Shown: positions 11,230-22,330 of the stretch, piece by piece
How positions within the stretch are numbered: the first letter of the stretch is position 1
How the letters are laid out: every line of letters starts with the position of its first letter
Source of the DNA: Mercurialis annua
Taxonomy: Eukaryota; Streptophyta; Magnoliopsida; Malpighiales; Euphorbiaceae
Direction of reading: 5' to 3'
NCBI RefSeq assembly: GCF_937616625.2
Contig: NC_065575.1
Location: 5,153,501 to 5,217,500 of the forward strand
DNA length: 64,000 nucleotides
Notes under the pieces: generated by a model
What the model was told of the DNA's origin: nothing
What the model saw: the letters and a program-made list of their open reading frames with translations, nothing else
Database searches by the model: none
Translations under genes and position numbers: made by a program

Positions 11230-12440
11230 TTTATTTTTTTAAAAGTTAGAAGAGGTTTACTAATAGATTATCCAATGCTTACAAAATTTCATTCATAAGT
11301 AATATATTATGTATTATTATACGATCATTGCACGTTTACTGTTACAAAAATTTCCAAAAAAGTTTACTAATAGGTTTCCTAATATTCACCAATAGTAAAT
11401 CAAATTGTGTAAGTATATTTTTTTACTATAATTTTGCTAATAGAATATTAAGTGTTTACTAACAGGTTATCCAATGGTAATTAATAGATATCAAAACGAT
11501 TCACCAATAATAACACTTTATATCAATATACTATACTATTAAGTACCCAGAGTTTTAAAAAAAGTTTCATAATAAGTCTCCAAATATTCACTGATAATAA
11601 AACAATATTTAAATCGGAAAACTATTGTTTTACGTTTGTTAATAGGTTACTAAAGATTTACTAAATGGTTATCAAATATTTTTACTGATAGGTCACACTT
11701 TCAACTATTAGGTAACCCAAAGATAACCAATAAACATCACTAAAGTTTTCTAATAGGTTTCCAAAAGTTAACCAATAAAGCTTATTTTACAATTATTTAA
11801 TATTGCTATAGATTTAATTCAAATTGTATTGATAGATTACCAAATGTCAATTACAATTAGTAGACCATTATATTGTTGTTTGTATATGATATAAAGGTTT
11901 ATCAAAAGTTTACTATTAGGTTACCAAATAGTTACCAATAACACACTTTTTGATGTAGGAAAAAAATTAAGAGCATGAAGTCACAACTCAATAAAACTTT
12001 TCGTTCCAATGATGCTACAACAGAAATATCCAAATGGAAAAAAAAATGGAGTCTCCACCTGAAAGAGAAAAATCAAACCCGTTATGTTTTGTGATTTTAT
12101 TTTGTATTTTAAAGTTGTAATGATTTTGTTGTTGGTTTACCAATGGTCTACTAATAGTATACCAATAAATTCAATTTCAGTAATACTGTTAGCAAACCTT
12201 GAGCTGATCGTTGGTAAATTTATAATTAATTTTTTACGATGTTCTTAATTTTTTTATATAATTTTTTTCACTTGTGTATCTGTAATGATTTTGTTGTTGG
12301 TTAATCAATTGTTTACTAATGGTACACCAATAATTTTAATAAATAGTAATAATTTATTTTAATATTTTATAATTTAAAAAACAAAAAATAGTGATTTGAT
12401 TTTTAAGTAAACCGATAGTAGACCATTAGTAAAAGTGGTC
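11230..12440. repeat. Degenerate repeat block rich in TTACTAATAGGTTACC-like motifs
   Basis: Short motifs such as TTTACTAATAG, GGTTACCAAA, TTACCAATA and CACCAATA recur many times, for example near 11240, 11360, 11456, 11645, 11745, 11905, 12130 and 12300. Spacing is irregular, mostly 20-60 bases, and some copies are inverted (about 12400-12435). It looks like an old tandem or dispersed array that has diverged. No coding frame survives. Confidence 0.55.
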
Positions 12441-13355
12441 CATAATTGCAAAATTGGAAAGTTTATGTTAAATATGTCAAAATAAAAAAATTATATTAAA
12501 TACCAAAAACACTCAAAAGTTAGTGATTTTGGGTGCATTTATAAGTCTAAATTTTATAGTTATTTATTCAATTTAAGTAAATCCATGGTGAACTTTTGAT
12601 AAACTTAATGTAAAATATTGAAATTTAATTTCGTATATTTTAATAAAGTTAATGGAAAACTGGTAGTAAACTAAGCGAAATAGTTTAGTATAATTTTGTA
12701 ATTTCAAAAATAAATTAATAGTAGAATTACTATTTTTAGTAAACTAAAAGTAAAATGAGAGTAAGTTAATAGTAAGCTTGATATAAAAAATAAAATTGGA
12801 TATTAGAAAACAACTAATTATCAATTAAACTGCAGAATAACTAATTAATACTAATTATTAATTACGTCACAATAATTTATTATAGCTTTATGATTTCGAA
12901 AGTAAACAATAATGAATGTATTTTTAGTAAATTAAAAATAAAGCTATAGAAAACTAACTTTAAATTAACAAAAATAGAAGTAGATAAATTGAAATCAATT
13001 TTGTGCATGTTTAGAATACCGATAGTAAACTGATGATTAAATTAGCAAAATAATTTATTTTAGCTTTAGAATCCAAAAACTAAATTAATAATAAACATTT
13101 TATAAGTAATAAATTAATAATAACTAAAATTCAATTGTATTAATCTTAAAGAGAAAAAACAAACAGTTTGAAAAAACCAAATCACATCAAAATTGACATC
13201 ATTTTACAAGATTTTGAGTTCAATTGAATATAAATTTTTATATTTACTCCAAACAAGGTAACCAAATTAAAAAAACCTTCTTAATGTATATATTTTATGG
13301 AAAAACTGAAACAAAACTAAGCCTACACATACATAGCTATAAAAGCTAAAGCCAC

Positions 13356-13532
13356 TTAACCACCATTATCATAGGTAATAACTTTCTGGTCTTCTCCCCA
13401 AGCTGTTACTGCAAAGTTCGAAATTGAATCAAATCAGATCAACGCTTCGCCTATCGTTGCCTTCTCTGCAAGCTCGTGAGGTACATTGTTTGAATATGGA
13501 CGCATTTGGGAGACTTGAATACAGATGATGCC
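13356..13532 (-). pseudogene. Exon-like relic of an unidentified gene
   Basis: On the reverse strand a good acceptor (AAATTGCAG at about 13540) precedes a frame containing PHELAEKATIGEALI, then a TGA, then FAVTAWGEDQKVITYDNGG and a terminal TAA. The amino-acid composition looks protein-like, unlike its AT-rich surroundings. The internal stop and lack of neighbouring exons suggest a captured or decayed terminal exon. I do not recognise the family. Confidence 0.3.
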
Positions 13533-13539
13533 TGCAATT

Positions 13540-14610
13540 TTAGAATTCACATATCAATAACCAATTAAATTTTACCATTTTCTCTATCAAAGCATATGCT
13601 AATCAAGTGATATGGACATAAAGAAAATTACTGAAAATAAAGGGTAGAAAGTTGTTGAAAACAGAATGAAATAGATTATAAATTAGTAGAACATACCATC
13701 TTCTTCAAATTATATAATCTTCAAAAGAATCCTTTTTAACTGATCATCTTCTACAAAATAGTAAAACCTATCCCTAAAAACGAAAAGCCATAGCTTCATC
13801 TCCATCGACATCACTATGGGTGATTACAACAACATCGGTATGAACTTCTTGATTTTTCTGGGTTGCCCAGATCATACCACATTGCCATATTCTTTCTGGT
13901 TAATTGAATTTGAAAGAGATTATCGTCAAAATCGGTTGTAAGAATCTCTGATTTTGGCTTTGTTATTTAGGGAGGAATCTGTTATCTTAAGAAACCATAT
14001 TTTTCGAAACATAAAATTCCATTTTTGCAACAAATGTTATTCAAATCGTAAATTTCAATTAGATTTAGTCAATAGGTATTTTTGAGAATATTTAGGTGTT
14101 TGATAGATATTTGTCTAAAAATCCCCTTTAGGTATGGGACCAATCTAAAATGAAAACCATTAACAAAGGGACATCTAATCTAAAAAGAGCTCACTTTATA
14201 TAAAAACTACCACCTATTTGTATTCTTACAGAATCTTAAAAGAATTAATGTAAGAGAAAACAATTTATAGCAAAAAAAAATGAAATTATTTTAACTCAAT
14301 ATTAAAATATAATTTTAATTATTGTTATATTATATATATAAACGCTAGACAGTAATTTACTAGCTCGAGGTTTTTTTTCTCCCTCTAATTATCAAAAGCA
14401 AAATGTTGAATACTCATATATATTTTAAATATTTTATTTTTAAGATACAATTTCTATTTAATTACTTCTAATAAGGATATGGAGAATCACTTTATTCCCT
14501 ATAAGGAATGGTCAACAGCAGCCCGAGCATGAAGGTTAAATTTCTACTGCCGGCCACAGATTTTCCTTTTTAAATATTTTTAAAGGCAAAGAAAAAAAAT
14601 ACACAGTTTT
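13540..14610. other. Intergenic, no gene seen
   Basis: AT-rich spacer between the exon-like relic and the next inverted-repeat element. Nothing identifiable was found. Confidence 0.4.
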
Positions 14611-14616
14611 ATGGTT

Positions 14617-14835
14617 AAATTTTTATATATACTCAGTCTACCACGTCATCCATAACTTAAACCTATTAAATAATAACACGTCATTAAAATGATGGCAATT
14701 TTGTAAATTTGTTTGTTACTTATTTACACATTTGAATAGTAGTATTATAAGATTGCTATCATTTTAATGACGTGTCATTATATAATAAGCTTAGTCTACA
14801 GATAACATAGTGGACTGAGTCTACCTAAAAAAATT
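14617..14835. mobile_element. Inverted-repeat element (MITE-like, about 220 bp), class unknown
   Basis: About 80 bases at each end pair with each other. ACTCAGTCTACCACGTCATC on the left faces ACTCAGTCCACTATGTTATC on the reverse strand. Further in, ACACGTCATTAAAATGATGG faces ACACGTCATTAAAATGATAG. No target duplication was settled, so the superfamily is open. Confidence 0.65.
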
Positions 14836-14989
14836 TCCAGCTTTATGTTTGAACTTTTCAGTTTTTGTCATTACGTATCTCAATAATTTTATTTGATTTC
14901 CACGATTGGAAAATCATCCACTCCTTTGAAAAATTTATCGAAAAACCAGAACTTGTTTACAGAATTTATTAATATTTTATATATATTAT

Positions 14990-15495
14990 TGTTTACACTG
15001 GTCCAAAAAGAGCTCATATGGGCTAATTCGGGTTTTTGAGCCCAAAAGCCATCAACTATCCTTTTATTCTTATCTTAGTTTAGTAGTTATCTTTTTGTGT
15101 CATTATCTTATTTTTAGTCATTATCTTAGTTATTTAGCTTAATATTTATCTAAATAAGAGATTGTATCTCACTAGACTAGGTTTTCTATTTTAGGATTTG
15201 TCCCCTATAAATAGCTAGCTTTAGATTTGTATTAGCGACAACTCAAATCAATCAAACAAATACAACTTCAAACCCTGTGCTTTTTTATCCCCAACCCCCG
15301 CGGTTGGTTAATTTAGGAGTAGGAGTAGTTTAAACAATAATCTTGCTTGGGTTTCTTAACCTCCAGATTAATGTTTTAATTTAGCTTAATCAAACCCTAT
15401 TCAATTTTTTGGACCGAACCGGTTAAAGCATCGAGCTGTAAAATACCCATCTATAAATTCAAAGATTCGAGTATGGAAATATTTTCCTGCGAACA
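14990..15495 (+). repeat. 5' LTR
   Basis: A 506-bp LTR with TG...CA ends. A TATA-like TATAAATA at 15206-15213 could be the U3 promoter. Confidence 0.93.
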
Positions 15496-15500
15496 TCTTT

Positions 15501-15518
15501 TGGCGACTCCACTGGGGA
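15501..15518 (+). other. Primer-binding site, tRNA-Arg type
   Basis: TGGCGACTCCACTGGGGA is complementary to the 3' end (including CCA) of the plant tRNA-Arg whose acceptor stem begins GACTCC, as I recall that tRNA. It lies directly after the 5' LTR with a 5-base gap. Confidence 0.8.
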
Positions 15519-15525
15519 CGCATTT

Positions 15526-15927
15526 ATGGTGAGCACAAAAACCGGAACTACGAAGAAAAGTTATAGGTGCACTCGTTCAAGTAGCCGAGTCCAACCCGAA
15601 GTAGATTGCACATATTCAGGCGATCCAAATTCAGACTTGAAGAAGATCGTGACAAATGACGACAAGTCAGGGTTACAGCCGCAAAAGAGGACCGATGCAC
15701 CTCCCGCTGTGACAATGACCGTCGAGTTTCAGCTGCAAAAGGGGACCGACGCACCCCCCGCTGGGACGACGACCGTCGATCTCAGAGTCAAGCATCTGAA
15801 TCAAGTACACGAAGAGGAGACAAATGATTATGTCTGCAACCTACCTCTCTCTCGCCCCTCACTATCACGTGCCGATTTCATAACCATGCGTAATGGGTTA
15901 GTCCAGAAAAAATCGGCGGATATGTGA
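15526..15927 (+). CDS. Short ORF inside the LTR element (133 aa), unknown function
   Basis: The frame opens at ATG 15526, just after the primer site, where gag would start. It holds a proline-rich direct repeat, QKRTDAPPAVTMTVE and QKGTDAPPAGTTTVD, and many charged residues. There is no zinc knuckle, capsid or enzyme motif. It may be a gag remnant or a non-coding leader. The product is not recognised. Confidence 0.35.
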   Translation: MVSTKTGTTKKSYRCTRSSSRVQPEVDCTYSGDPNSDLKKIVTNDDKSGLQPQKRTDAPPAVTMTVEFQLQKGTDAPPAGTTTVDLRVKHLNQVHEEETNDYVCNLPLSRPSLSRADFITMRNGLVQKKSADM

Positions 15928-16668
15928 TGAGGCGATGAATCAGATGGAGGGAGCCATCAAAATAATTTAAAGGGAGAAAAAGGCGGATTTCGATAGTTTA
16001 ACGAGTGTAGTGAAATTATTGGTGAAAGTTTTGTCAGGATAATATATCGCTGAGACTGCCAATAAAAAGGCCGGATTTCTCTAAACACCGAATAAACTCG
16101 GGGTTCGAAAGATATCGGCCAAGCAAAGTATCAAATGCGAATAGGCGATCAAAATTGGAGCCTATCATGAATGATTATCAGTGTTTTAAGAAAAATGATC
16201 GGCCAAATTTCTTGTTCAAATCAAGAAATCTAGACATGCCCGGGATAAATCAGATTGAAAATTCCATCATACAACAAAAGACATGTGGCCCGCCAAGTTG
16301 TTCAACTGAGTAGAAGCATGCAGTAATGTTCATTTGTCCATGTAAGAATTGAAAAGAAAAGTGGGCCAGCTTTCATTTTTTATGAGCAAACAGGAGCAAG
16401 AAAGGATAAAATGGAGGAGCAGTAACTAGACAATGACACGGCTTGCACCTACGATCGGCCAAAGATTTATAATTTTTGAGTTTATAATAATAAGGCCAAT
16501 CAATTTTATGTGCTGGTTACCGAAATCCGATCGGCCAAAACAAATGCTGAGCGATAAATTTGATTTTTTCGGTCTAAGCGACCGATCACTGGATAATTTA
16601 TGGCATACGATATATAAATACGTCTCTTTACCTTTCTTGACATCCAGCTAAAAAGACGTGGGGGGCAT

Positions 16669-17175
16669 TGTTTACACTGGTCCAAAAAGAGCTCATATGG
16701 GCTAATTCGGGTTTTTGAGCCCAAAAGCCATCAACTATTCTTTTATTCTTATCTTAGTTTAGTAGTTATCTTTTTGTGTCATTATCTTATTTTTAGTCAT
16801 TATCTTAGTTATTTAGCTTAATATTTATCTAAATAAGAGATTGTATCTCACTAGACTAGGTTTTCTATTTTAGGATTTGTCCCCTATAAATAGCTAGCTT
16901 TAGATTTGTATTAGCGACAACTCAAATCAATCAAACAAATACAACTTCAAAGCCCTGTGCTTTTTTATCCTCAACCCCCGCGGTTGGTTAATTTAGGAGT
17001 AGGAGTAGTTTAAACAATAATCTTGCTTGGGTTTCTTAACCTCCAGATTAATGTTTTAATTTAGCTTAATCAAACCCTATTCAATTTTTTGGACCGAACC
17101 GGTTAAAGCATCGAGCTGTAAAATACCCATCTATAAATTCAAAGATTCGAGTATGGAAATATTTTCCTGCGAACA
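16669..17175 (+). repeat. 3' LTR
   Basis: A 507-bp LTR, nearly identical to the 5' LTR. Seen differences are TATT for TATC, an extra G in AAAGCCC, and TCCTC for TCCCC. Confidence 0.93.
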
Positions 17176-17180
17176 ATTAT

Positions 17181-17990
17181 TAATCAAAGACATGATAGAT
17201 ATGTATAAACTATACATAAAGGGAAGTTTATTCTCTTATATTACATCGATTTTCAGAATATTTAGACCATTATTTTATTTTGTTTTTATGATTAAATTTT
17301 AAGTTTATTTCATTTTGATTATATATTTTAGACATCGTTTTGATTGAAGAATCTTGAAGGAACAAAATCTATGCATTTTGCATAATTCATGAATTTCACA
17401 GTAATTCATTGTTTGGTAAAAAAAAACATGACAATCAATAGATTCCCAAATCTCCTCATGCTCTAAAATCTTTCGTTTAAATTCGCACCTAAGAAGTGAA
17501 AAAGTTAAAATCCATTATTTTTTATAAATGGTGGATTGCGCTAATATTTAATTACTCCATATATATTCCTATAAATCCATGAATTTTATATACGTTCCAA
17601 ATGGTGAGATTTATAAATCCATGAATTTTAAATTTAATTATCTATATATATTATACTATTTTATTTTAAAATTGATCTATACATTCTTTATTTGTTAGAA
17701 TTTTATTTGCATGTTAAGTAACGCTTTTTAATTTTTTTTTTTATGAAGTATTTTTAATTTTATAGTAAACTAATTTACATTATATTATTATTTTAAAAAA
17801 TAAAATAAATCATGGTTACTCATATGTTTGTTTTATTCTTATGCATATTGCATCATCCAAGACTAGATATAAAATGACTTGAATTAAAATAAATTATGGT
17901 TAGATGTAATTAAATAAATAGGAGGAGATGAAATGTATGGCAGTCAAGAAGACTCTTATTACTAATAGTATATTTTGTCTAATAATAGCA
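17181..17990. other. Intergenic, no gene seen
   Basis: Very AT-rich spacer between the LTR element and the tRNA-like sequence. Nothing identifiable was found. Confidence 0.4.
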
Positions 17991-17994
17991 TGGA

Positions 17995-18058
17995 TCCGCT
18001 GTAGCACAATGGTTAATTTCACATGAGCGAAATCCGGGTTCAACTCCCGGCAGCGGAA
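17995..18058 (+). tRNA. tRNA-like sequence, probably a degenerate tRNA gene
   Basis: A 7-bp acceptor stem (TCCGCTG with CAGCGGA) and a perfect T-arm (CCGGG, loop TTCAACT, CCCGG) are intact. The internal promoter boxes resemble box A (TAGCACAATGG) and box B (GGTTCAACTCC). A T-run follows at 18063, as for RNA polymerase III termination. The total is only 64 bases. The D-arm is shortened and the anticodon stem (ATTTC/GAAAT) closes an 8-base loop, so a normal anticodon cannot be assigned. The acceptor is closest to tRNA-Glu. It is likely a pseudogene or a SINE head rather than a working tRNA. Confidence 0.5.
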
Positions 18059-18516
18059 TACTTTTTGGTTAATTTTAATATTTTTGGGCAAAATGAATAT
18101 TTATTTACTAAACTTGTATTCATTTTAAAAAAATATTTACCAAAAAAAGAGTAATTAGAAAATAACCAATGATTCTAGGATTTATTTTCAAGGGGTATTT
18201 GCAAAAAAAAATAACCTTATTTTTCATGTTTGTAGCGATTTAAACGTCTTGAGAGCTTTTAGTTTTATAGTATAATTTAAAGTTCGTTGAGGTTTTTTAA
18301 TCAACGTAGAAAAAGATCGTCATTGACCAATAAATTTATATGCTTTCTCAAATAATTATAGAAAAAAATACATACAACAAATAATAGAAGATTGAAGACT
18401 AAATGATTGACTCTAAGTTTAAATTTCACAGAAATGAGCATACAGAAGACATCCAATCCAATTCTGACAAACCAAATGAAAAAAATGAAACAAGAAAAAT
18501 GAATTCAATTCTGTAA

Positions 18517-21500
18517 CTAGAAAATCTCCATTCTCTGTGGAACTGGGGTCTTAATAACCTGTAATATTTGCACCACTTCTGCCATGGAAGGCCTGCTAGA
18601 TGGAATCTGAGAGGTACACACCAGAGCCAATTTCAGGACTGGCAAGACCTCATCCTCAGGATAATCTCCCATGCTATGATCAACACAATCCAAAGCATTT
18701 CCTTGTTCAAGTAAAAACCTGACATGATCATTTAATATTACCACATTGTCTTCACCATATTCGATTGGCCTTCTACCTGTCACAAGTTCAAGAATCAGAA
18801 TTCCGAAACCATATACATCACATTTCTCATTCACCCTCAAGCTCCGGCAAGCTAGTTCGGGCGCTACATAAGCGCTTTGGAATCTACTACTTATCGCATG
18901 CTTGTCGAGCTGTGTCAGGAGTCTGGCGAGTCCGAAATCTGAAATCTTTGGATTGTTATTCTCGTCGAGAAGGATGTTGTTTGGTTTTATGTTGTAGTGA
19001 ATGATCGGTGGCCGGAAAGAATGATGCAAATGAGCGATGCCCTTTGCTGTTCCGAGCACAATTTTAAATCTCTCAGACCAAGAAAGCGGTGGTGTGGAAG
19101 GTAACCTGCCGTGGAGTTTAGCTTGTAGGCTTCCATTAGGTAAAAATTCTGATACTAATAGCTGAGCCTGAGGAGTCCAGTAATATCCTGTAAGTGATAC
19201 GAGATTTGGGTGCTTTGCTTTTCCGAGTATTCGAACTTCTCGATCAAAGTCTTCAGGATTTTGGATAATGTTTGATGTTACAAGCTTTTTGATTGCTACA
19301 ATTCTGCTTCCTTGTGAACCACTCAATGGAACCTTGTAAACAGTTCCGAATACTCCTTCTCCTATCTCAGAGGCCTTGTTAAGGAGTGATTCAGGATTGG
19401 TAATATCATCAGAGGATGATTTCGTACCAAACAGGACAAATTTCCCTGTCGATGCCAGGTTTCCGGACCTTGAAGAGCTCGAGAACAAGCTTTCCAAGGC
19501 ATGATCGACAAATGCAAGCCTCTTTCTTACCGATATATTCAGAATACTTATAACAACCACGCCAATCACAATGAACACAGATGCTGAAATTGCAATAATA
19601 GCAGAAACACTGAGGAGCATGCGGCGATGAGGTTTTACCGACTCGGACGATTCATTTTCAGGCTGATGATGGATTTGGTTTCCGTAGGTGAAAGGATCAA
19701 GGACTAATGGCTTTGGAACATTCATTTTACATGGTCCTTTGAGCAACGGCGAGCAAATCCCTAAATTTCCCTGCAGAGCACTCTGATCCAAGCTTGGAAA
19801 AATACCTTCAGAGGGAAGCCTTCCTGTGAGCATGTTGTATGATATGTTCACCGCGAGCAGATTCTGTAATTTCCCAAGCTCTAATGGTATCTCTCCGCTG
19901 AGTTTATTCGATTCCAACTGAAGAATCTCGAGCTTGTTTAGCTTCGAAATGGACTTAGGAATCGGACCGCTTAAACTATTATGCGACAGGCTCCTGCAGA
20001 ATAAATGCACATATTGTAAGCAACAAGTACACAAAGGGAAAGATTATGTTATACAAAAATCAGAAGATTGAACCATTCTCTGTTGCAAGGAAATGGAAAG
20101 GCTGAAACGAGAAAATGCTAAAACCAAAAAGCAGCAAACCGATATTTTTTATAATAGGGAAGTATTCTATGTTGCATAGAGATGCTAAAACGAGAAATGC
20201 TACAGCAACAAATTACAAAATGGTGAAACATATTTTTTAAGAGTAAATTATAAATATAAAATTTTGGAGTTTCATAAGCATTTTAGATAACAGAATTAAG
20301 ACATTAAAACATAGGACTCGCCAAGTTTCCATTTCTTCTTTCCAGAAATTCTTATGAAACTCCGAAATTTTATACCATGTTCTTAAAAATATCATTTTCC
20401 CGTTTCCTGTTTCAGCATTTTCACATTGCATTCCCATTTCCGTGCAACTTAAGCTTTAGTCTAATGTGGAGGGCTATGTGGTGTCCACATTAGGTCTCGA
20501 GTTTGAGTCTCAGCATCTCCTCGAAGATCGAAAAACATAAGAACAAATCAAATAGTATGTGTTAAAACTTGGAAACTTACAGCAAGTAAAGAGTGGAGCA
20601 GTTTCCAATCTCTTCAGGAATTGGTCCAACTAAAGAATTTCCATCCAATTGCAGAATGCTCAAGCTACCAGACTCGCATATGTCCCCAGGGATCGAACCA
20701 AATACGAAACTATTTCGCAGATCCAAAACTGCTAAGTTTTGGAAATATCCAACCTCTTGGGGAATTCTTGATTGAAGATTATTCCATGACAAGTTCAAGT
20801 ATCTCAAATTTGAAGAAAGCCCCATTTCTGCTGTAATATTTCCTGTAAGACTATTTCTTGAAAGATCAAGTGTCTGAATAGAACTATAGAACTGACTCGA
20901 ACCTGGTGGGATCGACCCGAACAAATTATTGTCTGAAAAGTCTACTTCTTCTAATCCAAGATCAAACAAACCCTCTGGTATACTACCATTAAAGTTGTTA
21001 CCTTTCAAACGAATCACAGACAACTCGCTACATTCAACCACCGTCGCCGGAATTTCACCGGTCAGTTTGTTATTACACAAATTGATAAAACTTACAGACT
21101 TCAAATTACTTATAGACAATGGTAAACTTCCTGTAAGAACATTGCTAGAGAAATCCAAATACTCCAGATTGCTAACTTTACCAATCCATTGAGGAAAATC
21201 ACCACCAAACATATTATTTGACAAATTAAAATATGTCAAGGATCTTAAAAACTGAACAGAATCAGGAATTACACCAGTGAAAAGATTATTACTTAAATCC
21301 AATCTAATCAAATGTACACATAATCCAATATCAACAGGCAATGACCCTGAAAATCTATTACCATGGAGGTGCAACTCTTTCAAATTATAAAGATTGGATA
21401 ACCCAACAGGAACAGATTCTGAAAACTCATTATTTGAAAGATCTAAAGTTCTAAGGTGACTCAATGACCAAATCCCACTAAATAATTCTGAAAAATGATT

Positions 21501-22112
21501 ATCAGAGAGATTAATACTGTTCAAAGAAGAGCAATTTGCTAATGAACTTGGTAATGGACCTTGAAATGAGTTTCTTGAGAGAGAAACAAAACGAAGAGAG
21601 AACAAATTCTGAAACAAATTATCAGGAATTGGACCAGACAGCAAATTATCAGAAAGATCAAGAAATTTCATGGAAGAACTCAAATTAACAAACGAAAACG
21701 GAATTATCCCTGTCAAACTGTTATGACTAAGATTAAGTTTTTCAAGATTAGGAATTAAAGAAATATCATGACTAATTTCGCCACTAAAATTATTGTTCGA
21801 CAGAGATAATACCTTCAAATGCTGCAGTTTTTGAAGCCCTTTACCTAATTTTCCTGATAATCCTACCCCATCAAGTAAAACATGAGAGACTCTGCCATTA
21901 GGGTTACATTTTAGAAACTTCCAAGAACATGGGGAGTCATCATCCTCACTCCATGAGCTCAGGGAAGAAGATGGGTCGTTAAGATGTGACTTGAAGACTA
22001 TGAGGCCGAGTACGTCGTCGTTGAGCTGGATGGGAACTTCATTGTTGGCCATGCATGAAGAGAAAAAAGTAGAGGAGACAAGAAAATGTAAGAAGAACTG
22101 AAGAAAAGACAT
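18517..22112 (-). CDS. LRR receptor-like kinase, atypical kinase (At3g28040/IRK-like)
   Basis: Membrane receptor with an extracellular leucine-rich repeat domain and a cytoplasmic kinase-like domain. Two exons, 22112-20581 and 19993-18517, join in phase to 1002 residues. Order: signal peptide (about 1-22), LRR N-cap with a Cys pair (near residues 60-70, in SPCSWKFLKC), some twenty LRRs, a transmembrane helix at about 636-664, and the kinase domain. The kinase has a glycine loop GEGVFG (722-727), lysine in VAIKK (K746), DFG (863-865) and APE. The catalytic loop reads HYNIKPNN instead of HRDxKxxN (843-850), so the proton-accepting Asp is replaced by Asn. This loss is shared by the Arabidopsis family annotated as probably inactive kinases. 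It probably signals as a scaffold. The leader upstream is GA-rich (about 22279-22315). The ligand is unknown. Confidence 0.95.
20168..20450. mobile_element. MITE-like element in the receptor-kinase intron
   Basis: Sits in the single intron (19994-20580). The ends TATGTTGCATAGAGATGC and (reverse strand) AAGTTGCACGGAAATGGG resemble the element at 2056-2235. Inside, TTTGGAGTTTCATAAG faces CTTATGAAACTCCGAAA, making a long hairpin. No target duplication was established. Confidence 0.5.
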
Positions 22113-22330
22113 GGTTAACGGTTCTGTTTTGGTGATTTGGTGATTGATTTAGGTACAGAAACATATGAGAAAAAGAGAAATGATGAGATAAGAAAATCTA
22201 GGTGTGTGTTTGAGAAACTGTTAGGAATTTTGTTGTGTTGAGTGTGGATGAGAGTGATGTTCCATGACAGTGTTCACGAGACGGAGAGAGAGTGAGAGTG
22301 AGAGATCACGGGAGAGTTATAGGAAAAAGC

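Larger units (their letters stand above)
14990..17175 (+). mobile_element. Young non-autonomous LTR retrotransposon (2186 bp)
   Basis: Complete element with two LTRs, 14990-15495 and 16669-17175. Each begins TGTTTACACTGG and ends CTGCGAACA. A perfect 5-bp target duplication, ATTAT, lies at 14985-14989 and 17176-17180. The LTRs differ by two substitutions and one single-base indel by my reading, so insertion is recent. A primer-binding site starts 5 bases after the left LTR, and a purine-rich tract (GTGGGGGGCA, ending at 16667) precedes the right LTR. The 1.17-kb interior has no protease, reverse transcriptase, RNase H or integrase. It therefore fits a TRIM/LARD-like parasite mobilised by another element. 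The tRNA-Arg primer type is usual for Tat/Ogre-lineage Ty3 elements, which suggests but does not prove the helper family. Confidence 0.95.
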
